From NCBI RefSeq assembly GCF_008831285.2, contig NW_022204539.1, positions 1 to 45,039 on the forward strand: a DNA stretch of 45,039 nt, read 5' to 3'. Of this stretch, positions 31,126 through 41,493 are shown in pieces. The stretch comes from Nymphaea colorata. Taxonomy: Eukaryota > Streptophyta > Magnoliopsida > Nymphaeales > Nymphaeaceae. Made by a program: the position numbers and the translations under genes. The notes beneath the pieces are model-generated. The model ran no database searches, was not told the DNA's origin, and worked only from the letters and a program-made list of their open reading frames with translations. Position 1 is the stretch's first letter; the number at the start of each line of letters is the position of its first letter.

Positions 31126-32199
31126 ATGGGAAAGGGAAAGCTGACGGTCTAGGAGCCTGACGAGCCGAAAGACAAGAAGATCAGGAAGGAGGAGAAGAAG
31201 AAGAATAAGGTCAGCAAGAGCTTGTCCCTGATTGACAATTACGATTAGAGTGAGGACGGCAAGCAACGCGTGGCTGGAGAGGAAAAAGCAGAACAAGAAT
31301 AACGCATCCATACCAAATTGTCCCATCTTGCCATCTGCTTCCCAGATTCCATTCTCTAGATCCCGCAAACATCTCCCCTCCGCGCCTACTTTATCAGCGA
31401 AATAGCACGCATTGCCAGCATCTTCAAAGTTGACGAAATCGTCATCCTGCGGGACCATAGCTACCAGCCAAAGAGCGAAAAGTTTGTACCGTGTGAGTAT
31501 ATTGCTCGAAACCTGCAGTACTTATAGACTCCTCAATACCTAAGGAAGCACCTGTTTAAGATGCATCCAGATCTTAATAACGTTGGACTGATGAATCCTA
31601 TTGAGGCCAAGCATCACCTAAAGGCAGACCAGCCAAGCTAGTTCCGATAAGGCGTGGCCCTCGAACGCCCTACCAAGCATGGAGCTGGCAGCTGGGTGGA
31701 CATCGGTCTTAAGCAGCAAGCTCGCATGAACATCCTCGTGCTTCCTCTTACTCGCGTCACCCTTCGTCTCAAAAACTTCGAAGACCCTCAAGCACCCTAC
31801 TACGAAGCCGAAGCAGTCTCGAAGAAGGCACCAAGACTGTAAGCCGGTCAGTATTGGGGATACGACGTGCGCATCGCTCAAAACTTAAAGGAAATGGTGG
31901 AGGGCGGCAGCTACGACCACGTGATGCTCTGCAACCACACTGAGGAGAGCTACGGACTGCCCCAAATCGAAAACTTCACCAATGTCCCCCTGGAGCAAAA
32001 GTCGATCCTGATTTACTTCGCAGGGACGGTCGACCTTGCCACCTTCATCGAGAAGGACGTGCGAGCCAAGTGGACGCTATAGTAATCCTTGCGTCGTTTC
32101 AGTTACTCGCTGAAGCAATCCTCCCTGGGAGTGAAGCAGTTGAGACTGGAGGAGCAGCTTTTCCTCACGCTGTCTAAGCTGGTAGACAACACTCTCTGA
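31126..32199 (+). CDS. SPOUT1: SPOUT1/C9orf114-type RNA methyltransferase
   Basis: An intact 357-residue frame, no introns, starting MGKGKLTVEEPDEPKDKKIR and ending LVDNTL at TGA 32197. The Lys/Glu-rich N-terminal 60 residues precede a SPOUT (trefoil-knot) domain of the DUF171 family: AICFPDSILE, LRAYFISEIARIASIFKVDE, IARNLQYLETPQYLRKHLF, VGLMNPIEAKHHL, PSEFREGVALERPTKHGAGS and AGQYWGYDVRIAQNL. Four UAR codons inside these motifs (31375, 31525, 31639, 31648) read as Glu; three fall in strongly conserved stretches. Family members are S-adenosylmethionine-dependent methyltransferases of large RNAs, also linked to centromere/spindle function in animals. A useful benchmark, because it is error-free. 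Confidence 0.93.
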
Positions 32200-32258
32200 T
32201 GATCACTTTATCCACTCCAACTTACTATCCATCATAAAGTATAATAAGCGCAGTTTTA

Positions 32259-33823
32259 TCACACGAAGTCAGGATCTCCGAGTAGGTGATCATGCAAATG
32301 CTTGAGGAGGACGTCACAGTGGGCCACAACCTACCTGTTTACTGTTTCATTGCGAATGGTTTCGACCAGTTGGGGGATTTGTATTCCGATTCAATCTTGT
32401 ATACGATTGGATTTGGCCCCATGTGGAAGACTTATTCCGACCGCTGTATCATAACGATGACTGCTTTTAGCATATCGACTACAAATTTCGCCTGCCATAC
32501 CTTGTCGTGCAGACGGAGGGCGAGCACGCGCAGGATGTCTGTACTGTTGACGATCCGCTACATACTCTCGTAACGCACCCTTCCCAGCAGCGTGTGCAGG
32601 CAGTATAAAGACTAGCTGAGGATTTCCTAAGTGATTGGCAAGGTACATGAGAGTCTGAAGCGGCGAACTGGCTGCCGATGAATGCGCACACAGGGTGATT
32701 AGAAATGATCTCTGCGTATTAATCTTTATCGGCGACGTTGGAGAAGCAATTCATCATGGTCTTGATGTAGTCATTATTGCCAGGGAAACGATGATAGCCT
32801 TCCCAAAGCCTTTCCACCAGGTTTCGACTCAAGAGATCATCGAGAATGGCCTAGATTTCGCAGTAGGAGAAGTAGCTGGCCACTAGGCAGGCCTTGATTC
32901 GCACACTTGCTATATCGCTTTGAAGCAGACTCAGCAGCCTCTCTGGGAAACCGACGTAGTTGTAGATTGACACGTAGACGTGTTCCCTATCCACTGAAAG
33001 CAAGGAACCGAAAATTGAGAGACAGAAGGTGAGAGGAACCTCCGCCATCTGCTTATGCATGAACAAGACAAGCAGGGAGCAATTAACGAAAGCGTCTATA
33101 TAGCAAAACAAGTACAAGTTACTATAGTAGGGAAGCTGGCTGGTGGACTTGTGCGACCTCGTGAAGACTTGGCAGGCCTGGAAGAAGAGCGAGAGAAGCG
33201 ATTCCGAAGGCTCAGAGTTGCCGAGTTCAGTCGCCAGCTCAACTATCAGAAGGGCGCCGCCGTCTCTGAGGATGGGGAACCGGTATTTTGCGTCTTCAGC
33301 TGTGATCTTGGAGAGGAGCATGACGCAGGAAAGCCTGGTCAGTATGGGCAGCTGCTTGTTTACCCCAGTTCGATCAGGTCAGCTACTGGTTCATATTACA
33401 TGAACTTGGCGGCGAAGGTCTTTTCCTTGCTGGCGGAGCAGTAGTGCAAGTCGATCAGCAAGTTGAGGGCGGCCTCAGTCACTCCCTTCAGCTGCAGCTA
33501 CACCGACACTGCGTCCCTGAGGTTGCGGATTATATTCTTGGTGAACCAGTGCTCGAACTCGCCGTTGAAGGCGATGAGCGCCCTGTGGAGGCGGTGGATA
33601 GCGGGCAGCCACTAGAGCTTAGGCTCGCCAGTCAGTTCCCTCGCGCATTCCTCGACGAATCGCTCCTGCTCTTGCGTGGAGTTCGCCAAATACGTGTAAT
33701 CCTCGCCCTCGCCCAGCTGACTGAGCAGCTCGTTGCGGCGCTCCTGGAATAAGTATCCAGCTCCATCCTGCGAATGTTCTTCCGGATGGCTTGGTTGCGC
33801 AAGCGACTATCGTTCATTTCCAT
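32259..33823 (-). CDS. Importin-alpha-like armadillo-repeat protein
   Basis: About 520 residues from MEMNDSRLRNQAIRKNIRRM to GDPDFV at TGA 32259. The N-terminus is basic, with RLRNQAIRKNIRRMELD and ERRNELL, resembling the importin-beta-binding segment but shorter. ARM-type helical repeats follow: WLPAIHRLHRALIAFNGEFE, AALNLLIDLHYCSASKEKTF, LPILTRLSCVMLLSKITAED, FPERLLSLLQSDIASVRIKA, DYIKTMMNCFSNVADKDEYA, SLYCLHTLLGRVRYESMERI and VWQAKFVVDMLKAVI. One-base breaks occur near 33748, 33370, 32655 and 32380. Importin alpha carries cargo with a nuclear localisation signal and binds importin beta. The order and length of repeats fit, but the canonical Trp/Asn arrays are weak, so another ARM protein is possible. 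It lies head to head with an importin-beta family gene, with 161 bp between starts. Confidence 0.65.
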
Positions 33824-33984
33824 TCCCTCCAAAATTATTATAAGTGGCTGATGACTCTAACGCCTCAAAGTTCGCTCGCATTCAAATAAATGCACTATGC
33901 GAGAGAGTATTATGGGAGGGTATTTGAAGCTTGGTGGGTGCGTTGCTAATGTATATGCCAACAGGATGATATTATAAATACGCA

Positions 33985-36978
33985 ATGGAGGAAGAACACG
34001 GCAGGCTCAACATCCCCAACCATACGCAGTCCCACCAGAATATCCGCGAACTGCTGGTCGCCACCTACCGAGGACGCACCCCCGCAGATACGCACGAGGC
34101 GCAGCATCAACTCGTCAAGCGATTTTAAACCCCAGGGTTCACGCAGCAACTGGTCTGCCTCATCCTCGGCCAGGAAGAATGTAACTCCGCGCCTAGTCAG
34201 TATAGATCAAGAAGGCAGCCGCCAGCTTGCTCAAAAATTACTCCTACGATCTCGCGCACAGCGGACTCGAAAAGGCAAGCTTCATCGAACTGCTCTACGG
34301 ACTCACCATGGAGGCGGGAATCGACACCCGCATTAAGGAACTGCTGGGAGGAGGCCTGGAGCACCTCTTCAACCGCGACGAGGAAGGAGTCTACAAGAAC
34401 GTCGTGAAGGAGAAGGTGCTCGAGGTGCTGGCCGAGGAGAGCTTCGAGCGCTACGATGCCTGCATCATCGTCATCCAAGCCCACTTCAACAGTCTCCTCC
34501 AGGATCCCGACCTAGTCCTCGACTACTTCTGCTAAATCTTGCAACCCCTCGCAGCAAAAGCGCTCAAACTGTACCAGGCCATCACCAGCTTCACGATGGA
34601 GGAGTGGCTGGTGAGGGACCGCACCATGTAGATCTGGCTTTACTCAGCATGCCGACAGTGACTCTACTTTTCTAGTTTTTGTAGTCAGCTTTCGAGAAGA
34701 TGGTGGAGGAGGAGGACTACTACCGCGAGGACATGCGCATCATCCGCAAGAACGAGTTCCTGGTGGGGATGCTGGAGAGCTATCTGCTGCTGTTCCACAA
34801 TAACCACTCGATAGTGAGTCGCTGCTACCCGCAAGTCAACCCGGTCAAGGCCACCATCACCTCAATCGTGGCGGAACTCTACGGCGACGACTTCTGCCCC
34901 GAGAAGATGTTCCAAATCGTATTCCTCACCGCCCTAGCCGAATGCAAAAACGTAGTGGAGGAACCGGAAGTAGAAAGAGTGCTCGTGCAGTGTCTCACTG
35001 TCCTTTAGAACCAGCTCGCCCGCAACTCCTTCTCCCATCTCTTCCAAGAGCACAAGCTCTAAATGGTCTTCGCCCTCTTCATGTACTCGACCTCAACCCA
35101 GTAGTAGCGAGACTCCATCACTGACGATCCCCAGCTCTTCGTCTAGCTGGCCGAGGAGTACACGGAGGGGTCAGCCAGGAGCACCTACCTCAAAGTGCGG
35201 GCGGCCTGCCTGCTCAAGGTCATCGCCGAGAAGATAGACGAGGCGCCGCGCAACATCCTCGAGATCCTGATGGTGATAATGTCGGGCTCAGTGGGCAGCA
35301 GCGAGCAAGACTCCGAGCTGATGCAGTGCGTGAAGTACAGCCATCCTTTACGTAGAAACTAGTTCTCCCGTTTCGACTTCTACGGCCTGAGCGCAGAGCA
35401 GAAGCTGGAGACGAGCTTGATGGTCCTCGCAGCCATTTCGCCCTACATCAACATCAGGGAGGACATGTTCAAGGTCGTCTACGCCTTCTTCCTGACCCAG
35501 TTCGACTCCTTGGTGCGCATCGAGTCCCCCCTGGTGATCCTGCGCATCATCAGGTCCATCGCCTACTTCCCCTCCGCCATCTACTTCCTCTACATCGAAA
35601 CGCAAATGAACCGAGGACAGGTCTTCATCCTCGAGGGCATCAAGGCCTTCGAACGCATCCTCAGGTCCAAGAAGACCTATCCCGAAATCCACAAGTTCCT
35701 AGGTAAAAGCTTTGGTATTCAGCCTCCATCCTGACCAATTTGCTGAAGGTGGTCCGCATGGAGGACCCAGTTATGGAGCTCATCGTCATCAACAACTACG
35801 ATAGCCTGCTCAAGCCCAATCCCGAACTCTACCGCGCGGTTCTGAAGAAGATAAAGGAGTCCTTTTTGGAGAGCATGGCCACCAACCAGCACGCCGCCCT
35901 CATCTCCTTCAACCTCCTCTACGCCCTCCTCCGCATCGAGAAAGACGCCACCACCCTCGCCCACATCTAGAAGGAATTCTATGAAATCTCATAGTTCCTG
36001 CAGGGAGACAACCAGCAGCAGCTCTACAGCCGATACGAGGAGAAACTGATAGAGATATACCAACTGCTGCTTGAGCGGGGATACACGATCAGTGCGGAGG
36101 TGGAGAGGTTCGCAGTGCAGTCGCTGCGGTACCTGGCGAGGCAGGAGAAGGGGACGCAGATCTTCCGCTTCTACAACGCCTACCTGGTGAAGCTGGACGG
36201 CGCCATCTTCAGACTGGAGGGCTACTTCAGAGCCTTCTGGGAGGAAGTGCAGCGCAGGTACCACCAGTTCCTCAACGCCAACGAGTCCATCGAGGCCCTC
36301 CCCTACTACTGCTTCCTCATGAGCGAAATCATCGCCAACCATTGCTAGATTTCCCTCACAGAAACCGACCTTCTCCTCCTCATCGATATCGCGGATAAGG
36401 TGGGCGCCGATGATAAGCAATACCCCCTGCTTGTGCTGCTCACCCTCCTCTACACGCAGCCCTACCCCGTCGTCAACTTCCTAAAGAGCCACAACATGTA
36501 TGAGCAATTTTTATCCGGCATCACCAAGGTCACCTTCTCGGGAAGCCTGCCTCGCAAGGTATTCAACCTGGCCTATATAATGCTGCTGGAAATCGAGGAC
36601 AGCCCTGTCTACATCAGGCAGATCCTGCTGCAGTGCATCCACAACCTGCGGCAGCTGAACCAGCGCACCAGGAACCGGCTGCAGCATCTGAGGCCGACTG
36701 AGGTGCGCCAGCGTCGGTCGGTGGAGGAGCGGGCGGGCGTGGAGGTGGTGGAGGAGGCGATGGAGGACGACAACTAGCTGGTGAACCTGTTCGTGAAGTT
36801 CCGGCACCCCTTCGAGGCGCTGAGCGAGTTCGACCAGTTCAAGGTGAAGTTTTGGATGAACGACCACCTGATGAGCGACATCGACGCCGACCTCAAGGCC
36901 GACCTGCGCTCCATCATGGAGACCGAACTCGTCGACAGGACCAAGTTGCGCATCATCCGAAAGGTCAAACGCCAGTGA
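33985..36978 (+). CDS. Importin-7/8-like karyopherin (importin-beta superfamily)
   Basis: After removing three 20-nt introns (34181-34200, 34628-34647, 35703-35722) the frame is perfect for 977 residues, from MEEEHGRLNIPNHTQSHQNI to IRKVKRQ and TGA 36976. The N-terminal importin-beta signature is present: FETPGFTQQLVCLILGQEEL joined to EIKKAAASLLKNYSYD, followed by MEAGIDTRIKELL. HEAT repeats run through the rest, with ISPYINIREDMFKVVYAFFL (about 35445) and LVILRIIRSIAYFP typical of the importin-7/8/Cse1 branch. An acidic loop VEVVEEAMEDDNE lies near residue 900. It binds Ran-GTP and cargo at nuclear pores. Many UAR codons sit at Glu positions. It is the longest error-free gene in the window, showing that frame breaks elsewhere are not universal. 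Confidence 0.88.
34181..34200 (+). other. 20-nt intron 1 of the importin-7-like gene
   Basis: GTAACT...GTCAG. Excision joins LGQEE to LEIKKAAASLLKNY, a conserved karyopherin junction. Confidence 0.92.
34628..34647 (+). other. 20-nt intron 2 of the importin-7-like gene
   Basis: GTAGAT...CTCAG. Excision joins LVRDRTI to MPTVTLLFEFLESAFEKM. Confidence 0.92.
35703..35722 (+). other. 20-nt intron 3 of the importin-7-like gene
   Basis: GTAAAA...TTCAG. Excision joins YPEIHKFL to ASILTNLLKVVRMED. Confidence 0.92.
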
Positions 36979-37476
36979 TCTCCATATTCACTACTCGTAT
37001 CCCACCATTCACCATTTACTCACCAACAGCAACACCCCACAAAAGTTTAAACATTACCCTTCCCTTGCCGCTTTAACTTCCATCCTGGTTAATAAAGTTA
37101 GACCCTGCTCTCATCTTGCCGAATCATCTGAAAAACGAATGTTTGGATAAGTTAGAGGACGGGTGTGAAGATGGAGAGCTCTTCGGTGGATTAATTTTAA
37201 AGTGGGAAGGTTGGCATAATTTAACGAGGCCGAATATTGGTGATAATAACTTATTATTAGAGTTTTAAGGGAGGCCCCAACGAAAGGAATGAACCGCACT
37301 GGCACCCATAGTCAGGGGTTTAAAAGTAAGGCCAAATCGATGAACCAGAAGCCGACACCATGCATAGAAGTGATTAATAATCGCCCATAATCAATGATTA
37401 AACTATTTATAATAGTCGTCTGGGGGTGGGACCGCCGGGGAAGACTGCTGAGAAGAGGAGTCACTAATATAGACTA
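36979..37476. other. Convergent intergenic region
   Basis: About 500 bp between the importin-7-like stop and the next convergent stop. No gene or structured element recognised. Confidence 0.5.
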
Positions 37477-37984
37477 TCAGATGTTGCCGTAGATGTCCTC
37501 CACGCCGCTAAGCCATTCCTCGTTCATGCGCTACTCCCACGCCTTCTCGTTCAATATCACCCATGAGTCCCAGTCGAAAATGGTCGAAGGACTCTCCATC
37601 GGCCGCTCCGGAGCCTACGGAGGGGGAGGCAGTTAGGCGGGCAGGGAGGGCGGAGGAGGGAGAGGAGCGGAGGGCGTTTCGTTTAAATTTTATTGCGTGC
37701 GGGCGAGGCTGCGAATATGCTTGACGATGTTGGGAATGTCTTGGTGATATTTGATCATCTTCTGGTGGTGGCTGCGGCACTGGTCCGGAGAGCGCGTGCC
37801 CACCGCCGCACTCATCAGCACGTTGATCTTGGACGCCTTGCGGTCATTTCGAGAACCACCAAACAATTCTTGATTTTCGAGCAGAAAATGCATGTAGGAA
37901 ATATTCTAAGTGAGTCTCCATAGGGAACTCTGAAACTGTGTGTGTGTATGATTATTTTCTCTGTCTGTGTGTGGTTCTAAGCAT
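37477..37984 (-). CDS. Myb/SANT-like small protein 1 (QCRSHHQKM family)
   Basis: The core SLWRLTENISYMHFLLENQE ... RSPDQCRSHHQKMIKYHQDI aligns over its full length with the protein at 38663-39118. A tryptophan/hydrophobic spacing and the invariant QCRSHHQKM resemble the third helix of SHAQKYF-type Myb/SANT domains, so sequence-specific DNA binding is likely. The frame continues through TAA as Glu into a Pro-rich linker (PLPPPPSLPAELPPPPEAPE) and a C-terminal FDWDSWVILNEKAWEERMNE, ending YGNI at TGA 37477. The start is uncertain: ATG at 37984 needs one frame correction before the conserved Trp. About 169 residues. Confidence 0.65.
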
Positions 37985-38662
37985 CTTCGTCGTGGGGGCA
38001 CTCTTCTGAAATTTGTACGTGAGATTTGATTAAAAGGTGGGCGGGTGGGCGTTGGTGAGGGGTTGTGATTTTGGTTGGCGGTTTATGGCGAAAATCGCTG
38101 AGACATATATTACTTATGTTGGCAAAACGTTATTATTATAAGTGAAATTATTATTCTGGGAACTTCAAAGCCCCTTTGAAACATAAACGCGACCGCATTC
38201 GACCCCCTCCCCATTCTCTAACTTTTAAATATAAAGATTCACCATACTATGGGGAGAAACATTTATGAAACAGCCCCAAAGGTAAAAACAAATGGGTTTT
38301 ATTGGTTGAGAACTGCCCACTCAATCCCCCCAAGAGATTGGCAAGATATCTTCCATGAAACAATTAAACTAAGTAACCCCTCCTCCTCCCAAGATTATAT
38401 TATTGCGTAATATTTATTGATTAAAAATAGATTTCTAAAACACGCAAAAGCCACCCTTCAATCCTGCCAAATTGACCCCTCCTCCTCCCCCCTTCCAAGC
38501 GTCCCTCCCAGAAAAACAAACACGCCATCCCAGCTGAAATCTAACCCTGAAGTGTTTTCGAGGAAGGGGAGGCAGTCCAGTAATATTTTGAAAATTTCAG
38601 ATCATTGGAGGGGATTGGGCAAAGAAGGACGGGAGGGATGGATAATTAGGTGAATTAAAATA
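37985..38662. other. Intergenic region between two SANT-like genes
   Basis: About 680 bp, mixed composition with GT/G-rich (38030-38070) and C-rich (38380-38520) stretches. No supported gene; it should contain the promoter of the upstream minus-strand gene. Confidence 0.45.
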
Positions 38663-39118
38663 TCACTAACCACCACTGGAGTATGCCTGCTCTATTTTGG
38701 GTTCGTGGACCGGTTCCAGCTTGACGGGACGGAGGGCGTGGACGGGCGAGAGTTCGATGAGTCCGCGAATGTACTGGATGATGGTGGGGATGTCGTTGTG
38801 GTACTTCATCATCTTCTGGTGGTGGCTGCGGCACTGGTCGGGGGAGCGGGTTCCCACGCACATGCTCATGAGGACGTTGATCTTGACAAGCCTGCGGTCA
38901 TTTTTGCTGCCCCGGAAGAGCGGTTGGTTGTCCTCTAGAAACTGCATGTAGGCTGCGTTTTCCTCCAACTGCCATAGCGAGTAATTATAGTGCATGTTAG
39001 ATGCAACTTTGTTGGCCACCACCGGACGGCGACCGGTCTTCCGCCGCTCACGCCGCGCCGCCATGCAATCCTCAACCTGCCGGTAGATCGGACTCTCCTC
39101 CTAAACCTTCACTTCCAT
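38663..39118 (-). CDS. Myb/SANT-like small protein 2 (QCRSHHQKM family)
   Basis: Intact, 151 residues: MEVKVEEESPIYRQVEDCMA at 39118 to YSSGGE at TGA 38663. A basic linker (ARRERRKTGRRP) leads into SLWQLEENAAYMQFLEDNQP, FRGSKNDRRLVKINVLMSMC, TRSPDQCRSHHQKMMKYHND and IPTIIQYIRGLIEL. This is the clearest member of a local three-gene family with a Myb/SANT-like helix-turn-helix. The upstream ATG is preferred over the internal one at 39064 because the 18 added residues contain a sensible UAG-encoded Glu in an acidic run. Probably a nuclear DNA-binding protein; targets unknown. Confidence 0.75.
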
Positions 39119-39886
39119 CTGCGACGATAACAATTATACAAAACCAGCCAGCAGGTAATCGATCGGAAAAAGGATGGCGGCTTAGAAGGAGCATACTAAC
39201 CCCCAGGGATAAACTCCCTGAATCAAAACGATGACGTAGCGAAAACTGTTTTGGATTTATGGGTATTTGAATTGAAGGGGTTTTTGTGTTGAATTATTTA
39301 CTCATAGTAAAAATAAAGGAATAACCTATAAGAGTAAATCTGTGCATTCTTGCCCCACTCCCGATCTCCATTACCGATCCCATCGTCCAAAAGTACCCCC
39401 TCTGTCCACTTTTCATGGCAATAGCCTTCGACCGGAGTTATTATTAGAAAATCCAGCTTAGAACAGCATGGACTTTATTTGTAGCATAAAGAGGGCAGGA
39501 AAAATCACGCTGATCTAATGGTGTTTTACGATGGTCGGCAGTCAAATCAATGTGATAATCGCCTTGGATTTGGTGAATAAGTAGCATTATAAAATGCACC
39601 CCTCGCCACCTCACCTCCAAGCGAGGCCGCCAAAAGCACCACAACATTTCCATCTACAAAATAACCAACAGAAATAACTTAAAGCAAACTGGTAAAGCTG
39701 CCAAAACAGCCAGCCAAAACGTCATACTTACTGATCTGATCCAAAAGGTTTGAATGGTGAGAAGTTGAGGAGTAGGGATGGGGTGGAGGGAGGGGTGTCG
39801 TATGATGGATTATAATCTTTTGAAGAAGTGATGATATATTTGATTAATTGCCTGGTTTCAAATACTTTCAACATTATCCAAACCCA
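39119..39886. other. Divergent intergenic region upstream of the AGC kinase
   Basis: About 770 bp between divergent starts. It contains AT-rich promoter-like sequence with GATGATATATTTGATTAATT about 40 bp before the kinase ATG. No gene recognised. Confidence 0.5.
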
Positions 39887-41493
39887 ATGGGAAACGTATG
39901 CACCGCCATCGACCAGGAGGCCGCCCTCGAACGATGCCCCCACCGCACGCCCACACCCAACAAGAAGCCAGCCATCGCCTCCGACTTCCAAAAAGCAGAA
40001 AGTACACATAATAACACCCAGCCTGCCAACTTTGCAGAGAAGCTCGCTAGTCCAGACCCAGCAACCTCAATAAGTCAGTCATCTCCATCACCACCCAGAA
40101 CGGTGAACTGATCCAGCAGGAGTCCAGCAGAAAACCAGTACGGAACAGGACGGCCAAGAAGAGCATCTAGGACTTTGAATTTGTTCGCGGACTAGGCAGA
40201 GGGGCGTTCGGAAAGGTCTACCTCATAAAGGAGAAGGCGCAGGGCGCAACCTACGATCCCAAGATGGACCTCATGAGTCTCGATCTCGAGGAAATCAATA
40301 ACGTCAAGGAGGAGACTGCCTTCGCTATCGACGTGGAGAAGCAGCAGAGAGAGAGCAAGATCTTCGAGGAGAGGGAGAGCAGGATGGATCTGAGGGAAAG
40401 CAAACTGGAGAACAAAGAGAGCAAGATCTACGAGGATGAATTCGGGTCGGATTAGAGCGGGAAAGTAAAGGCCAGGCAGCAGAAACTGATGAAGCGGGAA
40501 AGCCTCCCCGGAGCAGAGAACAAGTAACCCCAATTTTACGCCCTCAAAATCATCCTAAAATAGTCACTCAACTCCAACGAGGAGAAACGGCAGGCCATTT
40601 CCGAACGGACCATCCTCTCCTCGATGAATCACCCGTTTGTAGTGAAGCTCCACTACGCCTTCCAGACCTCCACCCGCCTCTTCCTCATCGTCGACCTGCT
40701 CCAGGGAGGAGAGCTCTTCTATCTGCTGCGAAAGATGAAGAAATTCGAGGAAAAACTGGCCAAGTTCTACGCGGCAGAGATCCTGCTGGCTCTGGAGTAC
40801 CTCCACAGCAAGAGCATTATCTACAGGGATTTGAAACCGTAAAATATTTTACTCGATGCGGAAGGACATGTAAAGATATCGGATTTTGGATTGAGCAAGA
40901 TCATGTACTCGACCAGTCAGAAGACGTACAGTCTCTGCGGAACGCCAGAGTACATCGCTCCTGAAGTGATCATGCGGAAGGGATACACCCAGGCGGCGGA
41001 CTGGTTCAGCTTCGGGTCGCTGATCTACGATATGCTGACGGGGCGGCCGCCCTTCCTCTCCAACAACAAGAGCGCCATGCTCAAGAACCTCGTCACCAAG
41101 CCTGTCCCCCTCCCCTACTACCTCTCCGCCGAGGCCAAGAGCCTGCTAAACGGCCTCTTCAAGATCAACCCCACCGAGCGACTAGGCTACAAGAACGGAG
41201 CGGAGTAGATCAAGCAGCACCCCTTCTTCGCAAGCATCAACTTCACCGATCTCTTGGCGAGGAAGGTGCCGCCGCCGATCACCTTCGGCGAGGAGGAGCA
41301 AAAGTAGGATATCTTCCTCAACAGCGGCGGATTCTAGAAGTGGAACAGCTGGCACCTCAACGTGGAAAGTCCCGACGGGAAGCGTCGCAAGGAGAGTAGG
41401 GAATATTACGAAGGATTCACCTTCGATAATGAGGGCCTCGCCGAGGAGGAGCAGATTCCCGAGGATCACGAATACGAAGAGAATGAAAATTGA
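39887..41493 (+). CDS. AGC-family serine/threonine protein kinase with an N-lobe insertion
   Basis: About 535 residues. The N-terminus [17 protein letters not shown] has a myristoylation/palmitoylation-type MGxxC start. One break lies near 40075. The kinase domain starts [20 protein letters not shown] (glycine loop 40189-40212). The ATP-binding Lys in YALKIILK (40546-40548) comes only after a charged insertion of about 110 residues with repeated ESK/ESR motifs. Then [22 protein letters not shown] (TAA as Glu, 40840), DFG at 40882-40890, [15 protein letters not shown] with the activation-loop Thr, [20 protein letters not shown], and GAEEIKQHPFF (TAG as Glu, 41206). The C-tail [17 protein letters not shown], ending in a hydrophobic-motif-like EGFTFDNEG, identifies an AGC kinase of the S6K/SGK/AKT type. 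Probably membrane-tethered by its lipidated N-terminus (inference). Confidence 0.93.
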
